Below are positions 1 through 6,021 of a DNA stretch of 10,924 bases, piece after piece (position 1 is the stretch's first letter; the number at the start of each line of letters is the position of its first letter). The stretch comes from Haliscomenobacter sp038240665 (GTDB taxonomy: Bacteria; Bacteroidota; Bacteroidia; Chitinophagales; Saprospiraceae). The notes beneath the pieces are model-generated. The model did not search any database and had not been told where the DNA came from. It was given only the letters and a program-made list of their open reading frames with translations. The stretch covers positions 1 through 10,924 of the forward strand of contig JBBRGN010000167.1 of the NCBI GenBank assembly GCA_038240665.1, in the 5' to 3' direction. Both the position numbers and the translations under genes were made by a program.

Positions 1-79
1 GATAAAGATCAATATTTTGTCATGGAATTATACTGTCTATCGGTTACTTCCAGTTTGTTGTTTACCTTCTTCCTACCGA
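1..79 (-). ncRNA. Third copy of the small-RNA family, 5' part only
   Basis: This is the 5' portion of a leftward RNA whose 3' module lies beyond the left edge. The first bases of the window (GATAAAGATCAATAT, then TTGTCATG and AATTATA) match the copy at 1319 onwards almost base for base. Its promoter at 85-136 has the same spacing as the other copies. The transcription start near 79 is inferred from the -7 box. The hairpins and terminator seen in the two complete copies would be expected just upstream of position 1, but this cannot be checked here. The segment nearest the start differs from the other copies. Confidence 0.5.
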
Positions 80-84
80 CAATA

Positions 85-136
85 CAAATTTCAATCTTTT
101 TTTTCCTCACAGTAAGTACAATTTGCTGAATTACTG
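85..136 (-). promoter_or_regulatory. Small-RNA family promoter, copy 1
   Basis: On the minus strand, CAGTA (136-132) is followed by 11 nt, TGTACTTA (120-113), 20 nt, and a -7-like box GAAATTTG (92-85). The same elements at the same spacings occur at 776-827 and 1402-1453, and in slightly weaker form at 4380-4431. The -7 box differs from the Bacteroidota consensus TAnnTTTG only in its first base. The upstream CAGTA and TGTACTTA blocks may be an extended -33 region or an activator site. Confidence 0.5.
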
Positions 137-138
137 GA

Positions 139-580
139 TTTTGATTCCTTGTAATGATCTTCCTAATTGTCTCTTTTTCATTGTTTTACAATGTAGAAAT
201 GACGCTTTTTTCATAATTTCAGCACGCTCTAGGTACAACTAACGCCCTACAATCTGTGGAATGATTTCCTTTTTTGAGGAGTTTAGTTTAAAAAACTAAG
301 AAATTTCCAAATCTTAAGAATGGGTTAAGCAGGAGTTGACATCTTTGGTGCAGCCATTTGTGGCAGTGGCTGGGCTTTTTAACAAAAAGGGTAGGCTATA
401 CGTCGGCAAAGGGAATTACAAAAAAATAGCAAGTTGGGGGGATAATTGGTAACAGCTTAAAGTAGGAGGGTTCTTGCTGATTGGGAATCTTTTTTTACGC
501 AAAAGGAAACCTTTGAAAAACCCCAACGTATACTTAAAATTGTAATCTAATGGCGATTGTTACAAGATTGGGTTACAAAT
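139..580. other. AT-rich spacer between small-RNA copies, no gene seen
   Basis: No convincing open reading frame or known RNA is visible on either strand. The only structure noted is a weak hairpin at 351-372 (CAGCCA/TGGCTG) followed by GGCTTTTT, which could act as a poor rightward terminator. Base composition is like the rest of the left 2 kb. The stretch may be the remains of decayed sequence between tandem RNA genes. Confidence 0.4.
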
Positions 581-614
581 AAAAAAAGCCGGTCGGGAGA
601 CCCAACCGGCTTTT
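581..614 (-). terminator. Rho-independent terminator of small-RNA copy 2
   Basis: On the minus strand a stem pairs 614-605 with 593-584, extends through a G-U wobble (604/594) and three G-C pairs (603-601 with 597-595), and closes on a 3-nt loop. A run of seven U residues (587-581) follows. On the plus strand the wobble would be a C/A mismatch, so the hairpin is better suited to leftward transcripts. Confidence 0.75.
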
Positions 615-770
615 CAAAAGAGCTTTGAGAGGCTATCTACATACCAAGGATATCTCGTTTGACATCCTTAAAAAATCTTGAGATTAAGATCTGCTTTTTG
701 TTATGGGATTACAATAAGGGTGTCAGCAGTCAGTCGTATAATAATGTCGTCTTTGTTTGCTTTTTTTTGA
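581..770 (-). ncRNA. Structured small RNA, complete copy 2
   Basis: This is a leftward transcript of about 190 nt, bounded by the promoter at 776-827 and a terminator at 581-614. Going 5' to 3' on the minus strand there are four parts. A variable 5' segment comes first. Next is a 6-bp hairpin (691-686 with 679-674). Then comes a 9-bp hairpin (669-661 with 654-646, loop AAACGA on the minus strand). A single-stranded linker (645-615) and the terminator stem complete it. The 3' ~110 nt is nearly identical to the copy at 1217, and the differences inside stems are compensatory (T651-A664 here versus C1288-G1301 there; C590-G608 here versus T1227-A1245 there). The A/C mismatches on the plus strand become G-U wobbles on the minus strand, which fixes the orientation. 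I do not recognise it as 6S, tmRNA, RNase P, SRP RNA or a known riboswitch. A trans-acting regulator is a guess. Confidence 0.62.
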
Positions 771-775
771 CCTTA

Positions 776-827
776 CAAAGGTAGTCGGAGTTGCCGCATT
801 AAATAAGTACATTTTCTTGAAATACTG
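776..827 (-). promoter_or_regulatory. Small-RNA family promoter, copy 2
   Basis: The minus strand carries CAGTA (827-823), 11 nt, TGTACTTA (811-804), 20 nt, and TACCTTTG (783-776). The last is a perfect match to the Bacteroidota -7 consensus TAnnTTTG. Spacing is identical to the promoters at 85, 1402 and 4380. The start site is predicted a few bases downstream, near 770. Confidence 0.62.
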
Positions 828-829
828 GT

Positions 830-1216
830 TTTATATTTTAGTTAAAAAATTATCAATAAACTGGTATCTAAGCGATTAAATTTAAAAATTGATTTATTTT
901 TAAGTTAAAAATTTAAAAAGTAATCTTATAGTTTTTATCATTCGCTATTGGGGTGATACTTTTCGAATAAAAACTATAACCTTTGACAGGAGATATCGTA
1001 CAATAAAATATATGTATTGGGGGAGCTAAAATGAAAATCTCAAATAAGTAAGTTATTTGGTGAATATTCCTGACCGTGGATGTTGATTTAGTCGAACTTA
1101 AAATAAGTGCTCAAGCAGTGGAAGATACGAGTAGGGGAGAAGATTGGAATCTTTTTTTTGATATGCTTGAAAATCATTGGAAATAACTATAATTTACACT
1201 ATTATTTAAAGAGCAT
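830..1216. other. AT-rich spacer with a 12-bp inverted repeat, no clear gene
   Basis: This stretch between RNA copies 2 and 3 has no convincing gene. It holds a perfect 12-bp inverted repeat (927-938 and 967-978) followed at once by ACCTTTGACAGG, which resembles a weak rightward -7 region. Downstream, a reading frame from ATG 1031 to TAA 1186 is broken by stops at 1049 and 1061. The open part (GTG 1076 to 1186) would encode only 36 residues with no recognisable match, so at most it is a decayed small gene. Confidence 0.4.
927..978. repeat. Perfect 12-bp inverted repeat, possible operator or hairpin
   Basis: TATAGTTTTTAT (927-938) and its exact reverse complement (967-978) flank a 28-nt centre. 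The pairing can be extended by ATTCG/CGAAT on the inner side with a short bulge. The repeat ends directly before ACCTTTG, so it could be an operator abutting a rightward promoter. There is no T-tract typical of a terminator on either side. Confidence 0.45.
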
Positions 1217-1250
1217 AAAAAAAAGCTGGTCGGGAGACCCAACCAGCTTT
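1217..1250 (-). terminator. Rho-independent terminator of small-RNA copy 3
   Basis: The minus strand forms a stem of 9 bp (1250-1242 with 1230-1222), a U-G wobble (1241/1231) and three G-C pairs around a 3-nt loop, followed by eight U residues (1224-1217). The T1227-A1245 pair replaces the C-G pair found at the same place in copy 2, a compensatory change. Confidence 0.77.
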
Positions 1251-1396
1251 CAAAAAGAGCTTTGAGAGGCTATCTACATACCAAGGACATCTCGTTTGAC
1301 GTCCTTAAAAAATCTTTTGATAAAGATCAATATCTTGTCATGAAATTATATTTTTTGTTTGTCCGGTATTGATACTTGAATATCTTTCCCTTTCGA
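1217..1396 (-). ncRNA. Structured small RNA, complete copy 3
   Basis: This leftward transcript of about 180 nt runs from the promoter at 1402-1453 to the terminator at 1217-1250. Its 5' segment differs from copy 2 but resembles copy 1 around 1319-1350. The 3' module has a 7-bp hairpin (1328-1322 with 1317-1311), a 9-bp hairpin (1306-1298 with 1291-1283), a linker identical to copy 2 except for one extra A, and the terminator. Three stem positions that are A/C on the plus strand (1311/1328, 1289/1300, 1231/1241) become U-G pairs in the minus-strand RNA. The 5' end is predicted from the -7 box. The function is unknown. Confidence 0.62.
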
Positions 1397-1401
1397 TGAT
1401 A

Positions 1402-1453
1402 CAAATATCATCCTTGTTTCCCTCCTTAGTAAGTACATTTTCTACAATTACTG
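1402..1453 (-). promoter_or_regulatory. Small-RNA family promoter, copy 3
   Basis: The minus strand carries CAGTA (1453-1449), 11 nt, TGTACTTA (1437-1430), 20 nt, and GATATTTG (1409-1402), one base from TAnnTTTG. The -7 region lies inside a local palindrome, GATGATA-TTTG-TATCATC (1395-1412), which might bind a regulator. That palindrome is not fully kept in the other copies. Confidence 0.52.
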
Positions 1454-1826
1454 TTTTTTTTTCTTCCTTTATTTTTAATTAAATACTTGAAATTCTGTGA
1501 ATTAAAATTAAAAAAATAGGTATATTCTGGTTTTTAATCGATTTTTTCAAATTTTTTACAACAATTTGAAAAGAATTTATAATAGCTCTTTGTCATAGGA
1601 ATCATTTCTAAATTATTGATTGACTATTTTTCAGCAAAAGTAAATTCTGCACTATCCCGACTATTCAATTGCTTTCCCTCAGAGTGGAATAAATTAAAAG
1701 AATGACTTAATTAAGGTATACCTCCCATACGCTGATGACTTATTGGCTAAATCTCACCTTAAAAGAACAAGGGGCAATTCTGATTACCAATAGGTTGTAA
1801 AAAAAAGGCCAAAAAAGAAAATAAGA
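1454..1826. other. AT-rich intergenic stretch, nothing recognised
   Basis: About 370 bp between the small-RNA array and the lipoprotein promoter. I see no open reading frame of useful length, no RNA hairpin with a T-tract, and no further copy of the repeated RNA promoter. Confidence 0.4.
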
Positions 1827-1859
1827 TTTGACTTTTTGTAATCTTAGTTACTATCTTTG
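1827..1859 (+). promoter_or_regulatory. Bacteroidota-type promoter upstream of lipoprotein operon
   Basis: TTTG (1827-1830) and a perfect -7 box TATCTTTG (1852-1859) are separated by 21 nt, within the spacing expected for the primary sigma factor of this phylum. Transcription would start near 1865, giving a leader of about 200 nt before the lipoprotein start at 2070. Confidence 0.6.
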
Positions 1860-1943
1860 ACAGCGAAAATGTCCGGGAGGCTACACTTTTTAGATGATTA
1901 AAGATTTTTCACCTATTTACTTTAGGTCTTTTTGTATTTGTAA

Positions 1944-1951
1944 TATCTTTG
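1944..1951 (+). promoter_or_regulatory. Second -7 box upstream of lipoprotein operon
   Basis: TATCTTTG matches TAnnTTTG exactly and lies about 120 bp before the lipoprotein start. No clear TTG is found at the usual -33 distance, so this is weaker than the promoter at 1827. The two may be tandem promoters. Confidence 0.42.
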
Positions 1952-2069
1952 TATCCTAGGTTTTTTTATCTCGCTATCTACATTCCACCACCATTTTTTT
2001 AACTACGATCAAGGTATCCCCTTGCCCCAATCTGTTTTGGAAATGATTCCATATATAGGTTGGAAAATT

Positions 2070-2573
2070 ATGCAAAAAATGAATCGATCATTTAGCGTCG
2101 TTCTTTTTTCTGTATTGCTATTAGTGGGTTGCGCGCCCGTTGAGGACCTGCAATACCAAACAAATGGTGAGAAGCTGTTGCGTATTTCAAAAGAAATAGC
2201 CTGTAACCAAGAGGTGTTGAAATTGAAAACGGATTCTCTTTGGGATGGTATTTCCAAAAGGTTGTCAACTGTACTGCCAAAGGAAATGCCCAAAACGGAT
2301 CGCGAGAACATGATCAAACTTCGTAATACGGCTTTGATCGCCATGTTTAAAGTTTATCCCCAATTAGATACTTTAACAAAGGCTAAAGTGAAACAGGCTG
2401 GACAAATTGACGAAGTTATAGTTGCAAATTTGCAACAAATCCATCAAAAGATGGAGGAGAACGACTCTGAGGTGCTTACTTTCCTAGGGGAGGTAGAAAA
2501 AAAATCTCCTCAATCTTTTGAAAAATGGAGCAAAGCTTTTGATGAAGCGAAACATTTCCCATGCAAAAAATAA
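2070..2573 (+). CDS. Small lipoprotein of unknown function
   Basis: The predicted 167-aa product begins with a lipoprotein signal peptide: a short basic start (MQKMNRS), a hydrophobic stretch, and the lipobox LVGC with the acylated cysteine at residue 21. The mature part is charged and mostly helical, with two further cysteines near residues 45 and 165 that could form a disulfide in the periplasm. I do not recognise a family. The frame is open back to a TTG at 2022, but the 16 extra residues would precede the signal peptide, so ATG 2070 (or ATG 2079) is preferred. It lies 31 bp before the haloperoxidase-type lipoprotein gene, with no terminator between, so the two are probably co-transcribed from 1827/1944. 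A shared role at the outer membrane or in the periplasm is only inferred. Confidence 0.72.
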   Translation: MQKMNRSFSVVLFSVLLLVGCAPVEDLQYQTNGEKLLRISKEIACNQEVLKLKTDSLWDGISKRLSTVLPKEMPKTDRENMIKLRNTALIAMFKVYPQLDTLTKAKVKQAGQIDEVIVANLQQIHQKMEENDSEVLTFLGEVEKKSPQSFEKWSKAFDEAKHFPCKK

Positions 2574-2604
2574 TTTTTTTTAACTACTAACTCTTTATGA
2601 TCCG

Positions 2605-4014
2605 ATGAAAAACTGGGTACACTTTACAAAATTTGGGGCATTTTTTGTCCTACTTCTTTTAGCAGCGTCATCTTGTGTAAAAGATTCAACGACTACCGGC
2701 GATACCACCGTAACCCTCAATGGCGATCCCACTAAGGCTAGTTCGGTTATCGCGCGCGAATACAACGAAATATTCCTTCAATTGGAGCGATTTACCGCAG
2801 GTTATCGCCCGCCCATTTCCGCAAGAACCACTGCTTACTTGGGATTGATCGGCTACGAAGCTTTGATCCCTGGTATGGAAGACAAGTATGGTTCTTTTGA
2901 TGGATATTTTCCAGGTTTAGATGTTCCTGAAATTGTACAAGGCGAAACGTACCATTGGCCTACCGTTTACAATGCTGCCAATGCCAAAGGGTATACTTTG
3001 TTCTTTCCCACGGCTCCTGCTGCTCAGTTGTTTCAATTGTATGCTTTAGAGCAAAAATGGAACGATCAATTTCGCAAGGAAATCCCGAATGATGTCTATG
3101 TGCGTTCAGTAGAATATGGCCGTCAAGTAGCTACTGTTATCCATGCTTGGGGAAAAACGGATCAGTTGGGTCATGAAGCTTGGTTGCGGACTACTGATCC
3201 CAACTACGTGCCACCAACGGGCGATGGCAAATGGCAGCCTACTTTCCCAGATTTTTCAAAGGCTTTGTTGCCTTATTGGGGAAAAGTACGTTCTTTTATG
3301 GCGGATGAAACGGATGTTACTCCTGTACCCCTGACCTATAGCAAAGACCCCAATTCTGAAATCTACAAGCAAGCCTTAGAAACTTTCCGTTCAGTAAATC
3401 AAATCAAAGCTGGTGGCCAGCAGTCAGAAGAAAAGTGGATTGCTGATTTCTGGAGTGACGATTGCGCGGCGCTTACTTTCTCTCCTGCTGGTCGATGGAT
3501 CGCGGTGGCCAACCAAGTAATTGAAAAAGAGAAACCAACCTTAGCAGTAGCAGCGGAAACTTATGCTCGTTTAGGCTTGGCTCTTAATGATGCTGGAGTA
3601 AGAGCTTGGCATGAAAAATACCGCTTTAACTACCAGCGCCCAGTTGATTATATTCGCCAAGTGATCCCAGGTGGGGAAAACTGGAATTCAGTGATGTGCC
3701 CGGATGGTTCTGGTCGTTATTTTACCCCTCCATTCCCAGCCTATCCTTCAGGCCATGGTGCTTTTGGCGCGGCTGCTGCGGGCGTTTTAGAAGCGGTTTA
3801 TGGTACCAACTATGCCATGACCGACCGTTGTCATGAAGGTCGTACGGAATTTATTGGTAAGCCGCGTACTTTTAAAAATTTCCGCGAAATGGCGGAAGAA
3901 AACGGCTACTCTCGTATTCCTATCGGCGTACATTTCCGGATGGACTATACCAGCTCAGTGAGTTTGGGCTATGGCATTGCGGCTAAGGTCAACAAATTCA
4001 ACTGGAGAAAGTAA
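2605..4014 (+). CDS. Vanadium-dependent haloperoxidase / PAP2-superfamily lipoprotein
   Basis: This 469-aa protein has a lipoprotein signal peptide (lipobox AASSC, Cys24) and is probably membrane-anchored and exposed to the periplasm or surface. The C-terminal half carries the complete superfamily signature: KX6RP with Lys338, Arg345 and Pro346; PSGH at 381-384; and SRX5H with Arg437 and His443. In this family these residues hold vanadate or phosphate, with the last histidine as vanadate ligand or phosphohistidine nucleophile and the PSGH histidine as acid-base catalyst. Length and helical N-terminal half fit bacterial vanadium-dependent haloperoxidases rather than the shorter membrane PAP2 phosphatases. 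The motifs do not separate halide oxidation from acid phosphatase activity, so the substrate is uncertain. The start ATG 2605 sits directly at the signal peptide. The gene follows the small lipoprotein gene and ends before a strong hairpin terminator. Confidence 0.85.
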   Translation: MKNWVHFTKFGAFFVLLLLAASSCVKDSTTTGDTTVTLNGDPTKASSVIAREYNEIFLQLERFTAGYRPPISARTTAYLGLIGYEALIPGMEDKYGSFDGYFPGLDVPEIVQGETYHWPTVYNAANAKGYTLFFPTAPAAQLFQLYALEQKWNDQFRKEIPNDVYVRSVEYGRQVATVIHAWGKTDQLGHEAWLRTTDPNYVPPTGDGKWQPTFPDFSKALLPYWGKVRSFMADETDVTPVPLTYSKDPNSEIYKQALETFRSVNQIKAGGQQSEEKWIADFWSDDCAALTFSPAGRWIAVANQVIEKEKPTLAVAAETYARLGLALNDAGVRAWHEKYRFNYQRPVDYIRQVIPGGENWNSVMCPDGSGRYFTPPFPAYPSGHGAFGAAAAGVLEAVYGTNYAMTDRCHEGRTEFIGKPRTFKNFREMAEENGYSRIPIGVHFRMDYTSSVSLGYGIAAKVNKFNWRK

Positions 4015-4048
4015 TCCTATATTCATTGGATCTATACGTCATGATCCT

Positions 4049-4374
4049 AAAAAAAATCCCGAAGTGAATTCAATCGCTTCGGGATTTTTATGTCAAAATA
4101 GTTGGATGCCAAAGAGGATAATGCAACTTCATGGGGTGTTTTTACGTAAACGAAAAAAGGATATCACGGTTGCCCGGAATACCCTTTATCATCATGAGAT
4201 TATAACTTTAAACCAGCGTAGTTTGGGCAATCATGTGCCCATTAAAAAATGTGGGATCAAATCTGTCAGTAGTGGTCGTCAAAAAAAATTAAGTCGTCGT
4301 CGTAAAATGGAATTATAATTGGCCTAGCGTGAGGCGCCATAAAGATCAATCAAGAAATGCTTTCTTGCTCCTTA
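4049..4374 (-). ncRNA. Putative longer small RNA driven by the family promoter (copy 4)
   Basis: The stretch from the promoter at 4380-4431 to the terminator at 4049-4089 predicts a leftward RNA of about 325 nt with no convincing reading frame. Near its 5' end it shares ATTGATCTTTAT (minus strand of 4341-4352) with copies 1 and 3, but the rest is different. Local hairpins are visible in the RNA. One pairs 4184-4179 with 4164-4159 and is capped by CGG-GCAA-CCG, a GNRA tetraloop. Another pairs 4240-4236 with 4229-4225. It lacks the hallmark sequences of RNase P RNA, tmRNA and SRP RNA that I could look for. A plus-strand frame across this stretch has no supporting features. Confidence 0.42.
4052..4089. 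terminator. Bidirectional rho-independent terminator
   Basis: A 13-bp perfect stem (4052-4064 with 4077-4089, core ATCCCGAAG/CTTCGGGAT) is flanked by a T-tract on both strands: TTTTT on the plus strand, ending the haloperoxidase unit, and eight T on the minus strand (4056-4049). The minus-strand tract is the longer one, which suits termination of a leftward RNA starting near 4374. Confidence 0.8.
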
Positions 4375-4379
4375 CAATA

Positions 4380-4431
4380 CAAATCTACAAAGCTGTAGCG
4401 CTGAAAAATAGTACAATTTTAAAAGTTACTG
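4380..4431 (-). promoter_or_regulatory. Small-RNA family promoter, copy 4
   Basis: The minus strand carries CAGTA (4431-4427), 11 nt, a diverged TGTACT block (4415-4410), and then, at the same spacing as the other copies, TAGATTTG (4387-4380), an exact TAnnTTTG match. TTTGTA continues past the box as in the other three copies. It lies about 90 bp upstream of the divergent gene at 4521. Confidence 0.55.
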
Positions 4432-4520
4432 GAAAATAAAAAATCAAAAAAATAGTATATAAGTATTGATATTCAGTGTTTTATTTTATTTTTACGTGAG
4501 TGTTTTTAATATTTTTACTT

Positions 4521-5978
4521 ATGTTGGACAGCAAACTTGTTAAGTATTTACAAGATTTACCAGCTAAAGATCGGGAACGGTTTCGGGCTTTTGTGCTTTC
4601 GCCTTTTTTTAATCAGCACAAAAAGACCTGTCAGCTACTCGATATTATCCTGGATCATCTTGAAAAAGGTAAGGCCGGGATCAATAAAGAAAAGACATAT
4701 AAATTATTGTATCCCAGTGGATTGTATGATGAGCAGCAGCTCCACAATATCATGTCTAACTTAAAAAAACTCTTTCATCGTTTTTTGGCGCAGGTACATT
4801 TTGAAAGTCAACCACTATTGGAAGAAGTTTTTACGCTTGAAGCTGCTTATGAGCGCAATCAATTTGATTTGCTGACCAATCGAGCCAAACAGTTGGAAAA
4901 ACAACTCAGCGTTTATCCTTACCGGGATGGGAATTACCATTATGCGCAATACCGGCTCAATTATCTTTTGGGGTATTACGGTGGTCAGTACGTAGATCGG
5001 GCTAAATCCAATACGCTCCAGCAAATGTACCACCACTTGGATCAATACTTTATGTCGGAAAAAATGCGCAATGGTTGCCACCTCATTGGCAACTCCATGC
5101 TGATGAACACTTCTTATGATCTTGGTTTGTTGGATTCAGTGATACGCTACGTAGATCAAGAATACCTTGCTAATCAAAAGGATCAGAAAATATCTATTGA
5201 GCTGTACCACAATATTTTATTGAGTTTAAAAAACGAAAACGATCCCAGTTATTACCAACGCCTTAAGGATATTTTTGCCTACCAATCCAATAAGCTTTCT
5301 CCTCCTGAACGGGAAGACTTGTTTAGTTTTGCTTCCAATTATTGTATCCGTCAAATCAATGCTGGGCACAGCGTTTACCAGAAGGAACTGTTCGAGCTGT
5401 ACCAACAAGCGTTGCCTTTGGGCTTGGTACTGACCCACGGCATCATTTCCGAGTGGAGTTATAAAAATATCGCCACCCTGGGTTGTAGTTTAAAGGAATT
5501 TGAGTGGACTGAAAAATTTTTACAAGACTACCGCGATTTTTTGTTGCCTGATCGGAAAGAAAATGCCTACAACTACAATTTGGCCAACCTTTACTACAAC
5601 AAAAAGAAATACCGCGACGCCCTTACTCCTTTGTTGACGGTAAAATACACCGATGTCAAATACCATTTGAGCGCTAACTTTTTGCTGTTGCGTACTTATT
5701 TTGCCATGCGGGATACGGAAGCGCTCCTGTCCTTAATCGAAACATTGCGGATTTACATCATCCGAAATCGAAGGATTACGACAGAAGAGCGCCGAGGATA
5801 TACCAACTTTTTGCGGTTTGTTAAAAAATTGGTCACCTATAAACACCAAGCCTCTACATTTGCCAAGCCAGTATTGGAAGAAAAATTAGTCGCGCTGCGT
5901 CAAAAAATCGAAAATACTGATAATGTGATGAACCGCTATTGGTTGTTGGAAGAATGTAATGGCGTAGCCTTAGTTTAG
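4521..5978 (+). CDS. Helical, TPR-like protein of unknown function
   Basis: This 485-aa protein has no signal peptide or membrane segment and is probably cytoplasmic. It is rich in Tyr, Leu, Lys and Asn and predicted to be almost all helical. The N-terminus (about residues 1-35) contains the run FVLSPFFNQ, which resembles the start of a family of large hypothetical proteins I associate with Saprospiria. Around residues 348-381 the pattern NLANLYYNKKKYRDAL is like a tetratricopeptide repeat, and the surrounding helices may be degenerate repeats, suggesting a protein-binding scaffold. No catalytic motif is visible. The frame opens at GTG 4500, but ATG 4521 avoids seven extra hydrophobic residues and is preferred. 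Its 3' end converges on the exonuclease gene across a small hairpin. Confidence 0.78.
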   Translation: MLDSKLVKYLQDLPAKDRERFRAFVLSPFFNQHKKTCQLLDIILDHLEKGKAGINKEKTYKLLYPSGLYDEQQLHNIMSNLKKLFHRFLAQVHFESQPLLEEVFTLEAAYERNQFDLLTNRAKQLEKQLSVYPYRDGNYHYAQYRLNYLLGYYGGQYVDRAKSNTLQQMYHHLDQYFMSEKMRNGCHLIGNSMLMNTSYDLGLLDSVIRYVDQEYLANQKDQKISIELYHNILLSLKNENDPSYYQRLKDIFAYQSNKLSPPEREDLFSFASNYCIRQINAGHSVYQKELFELYQQALPLGLVLTHGIISEWSYKNIATLGCSLKEFEWTEKFLQDYRDFLLPDRKENAYNYNLANLYYNKKKYRDALTPLLTVKYTDVKYHLSANFLLLRTYFAMRDTEALLSLIETLRIYIIRNRRITTEERRGYTNFLRFVKKLVTYKHQASTFAKPVLEEKLVALRQKIENTDNVMNRYWLLEECNGVALV

Positions 5979-5989
5979 CGCTTGGGAGC

Positions 5990-6019
5990 ACTTGATAGGG
6001 ATTAAATTCCCGATCAAGT
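5990..6019. terminator. Hairpin between convergent genes
   Basis: ACTTGAT (5990-5996) and GGGA (5998-6001) pair with TCCC (6008-6011) and ATCAAGT (6013-6019), interrupted by one A/G mismatch. It lies between the stop at 5978 and the opposing stop at 6022, so it may terminate both genes. The T-rich tract after it is short, so efficiency is doubtful. Confidence 0.45.
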
Positions 6020-6021
6020 AT

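Noticed and set aside
351..380. Rightward terminator in the first spacer
   Set aside because: Only a 6-bp stem with a 10-nt loop and a GGC interruption before the T-run, and no gene upstream that would need it.
1076..1186. GTG-started 36-codon frame in the left spacer
   Set aside because: Too short, no ribosome-binding signal, in-frame stops just upstream and no recognisable similarity. Kept only as a possible gene remnant within a finding.
1371..1412. Short peptide frame on the minus strand of copy 3, preceded by AAGGAGG
   Set aside because: Its ATG lies immediately upstream of and overlaps the predicted -7 box, so it would sit before the transcription start, and the frame is not conserved in copies 1 and 2.
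1..1460. Repeated segments as a CRISPR array or insertion-sequence ends
   Set aside because: Repeat units are about 100 bp with 640-680 bp periods, which does not fit CRISPR. No transposase frame or terminal inverted repeats surround the copies.
3971..4318. Open frame of 115 codons on the plus strand overlapping the haloperoxidase 3' end
   Set aside because: It starts inside the haloperoxidase gene in another frame, runs straight through a strong terminator hairpin, and encodes a very basic, low-complexity product with no family features. A leftward RNA gene explains the stretch better.
4049..4374. tmRNA, RNase P RNA or SRP RNA on the minus strand
   Set aside because: Length would suit the first two, but the tRNA-like end of tmRNA, the GAGGAAAGTCC block of RNase P and the SRP core sequence are all absent.
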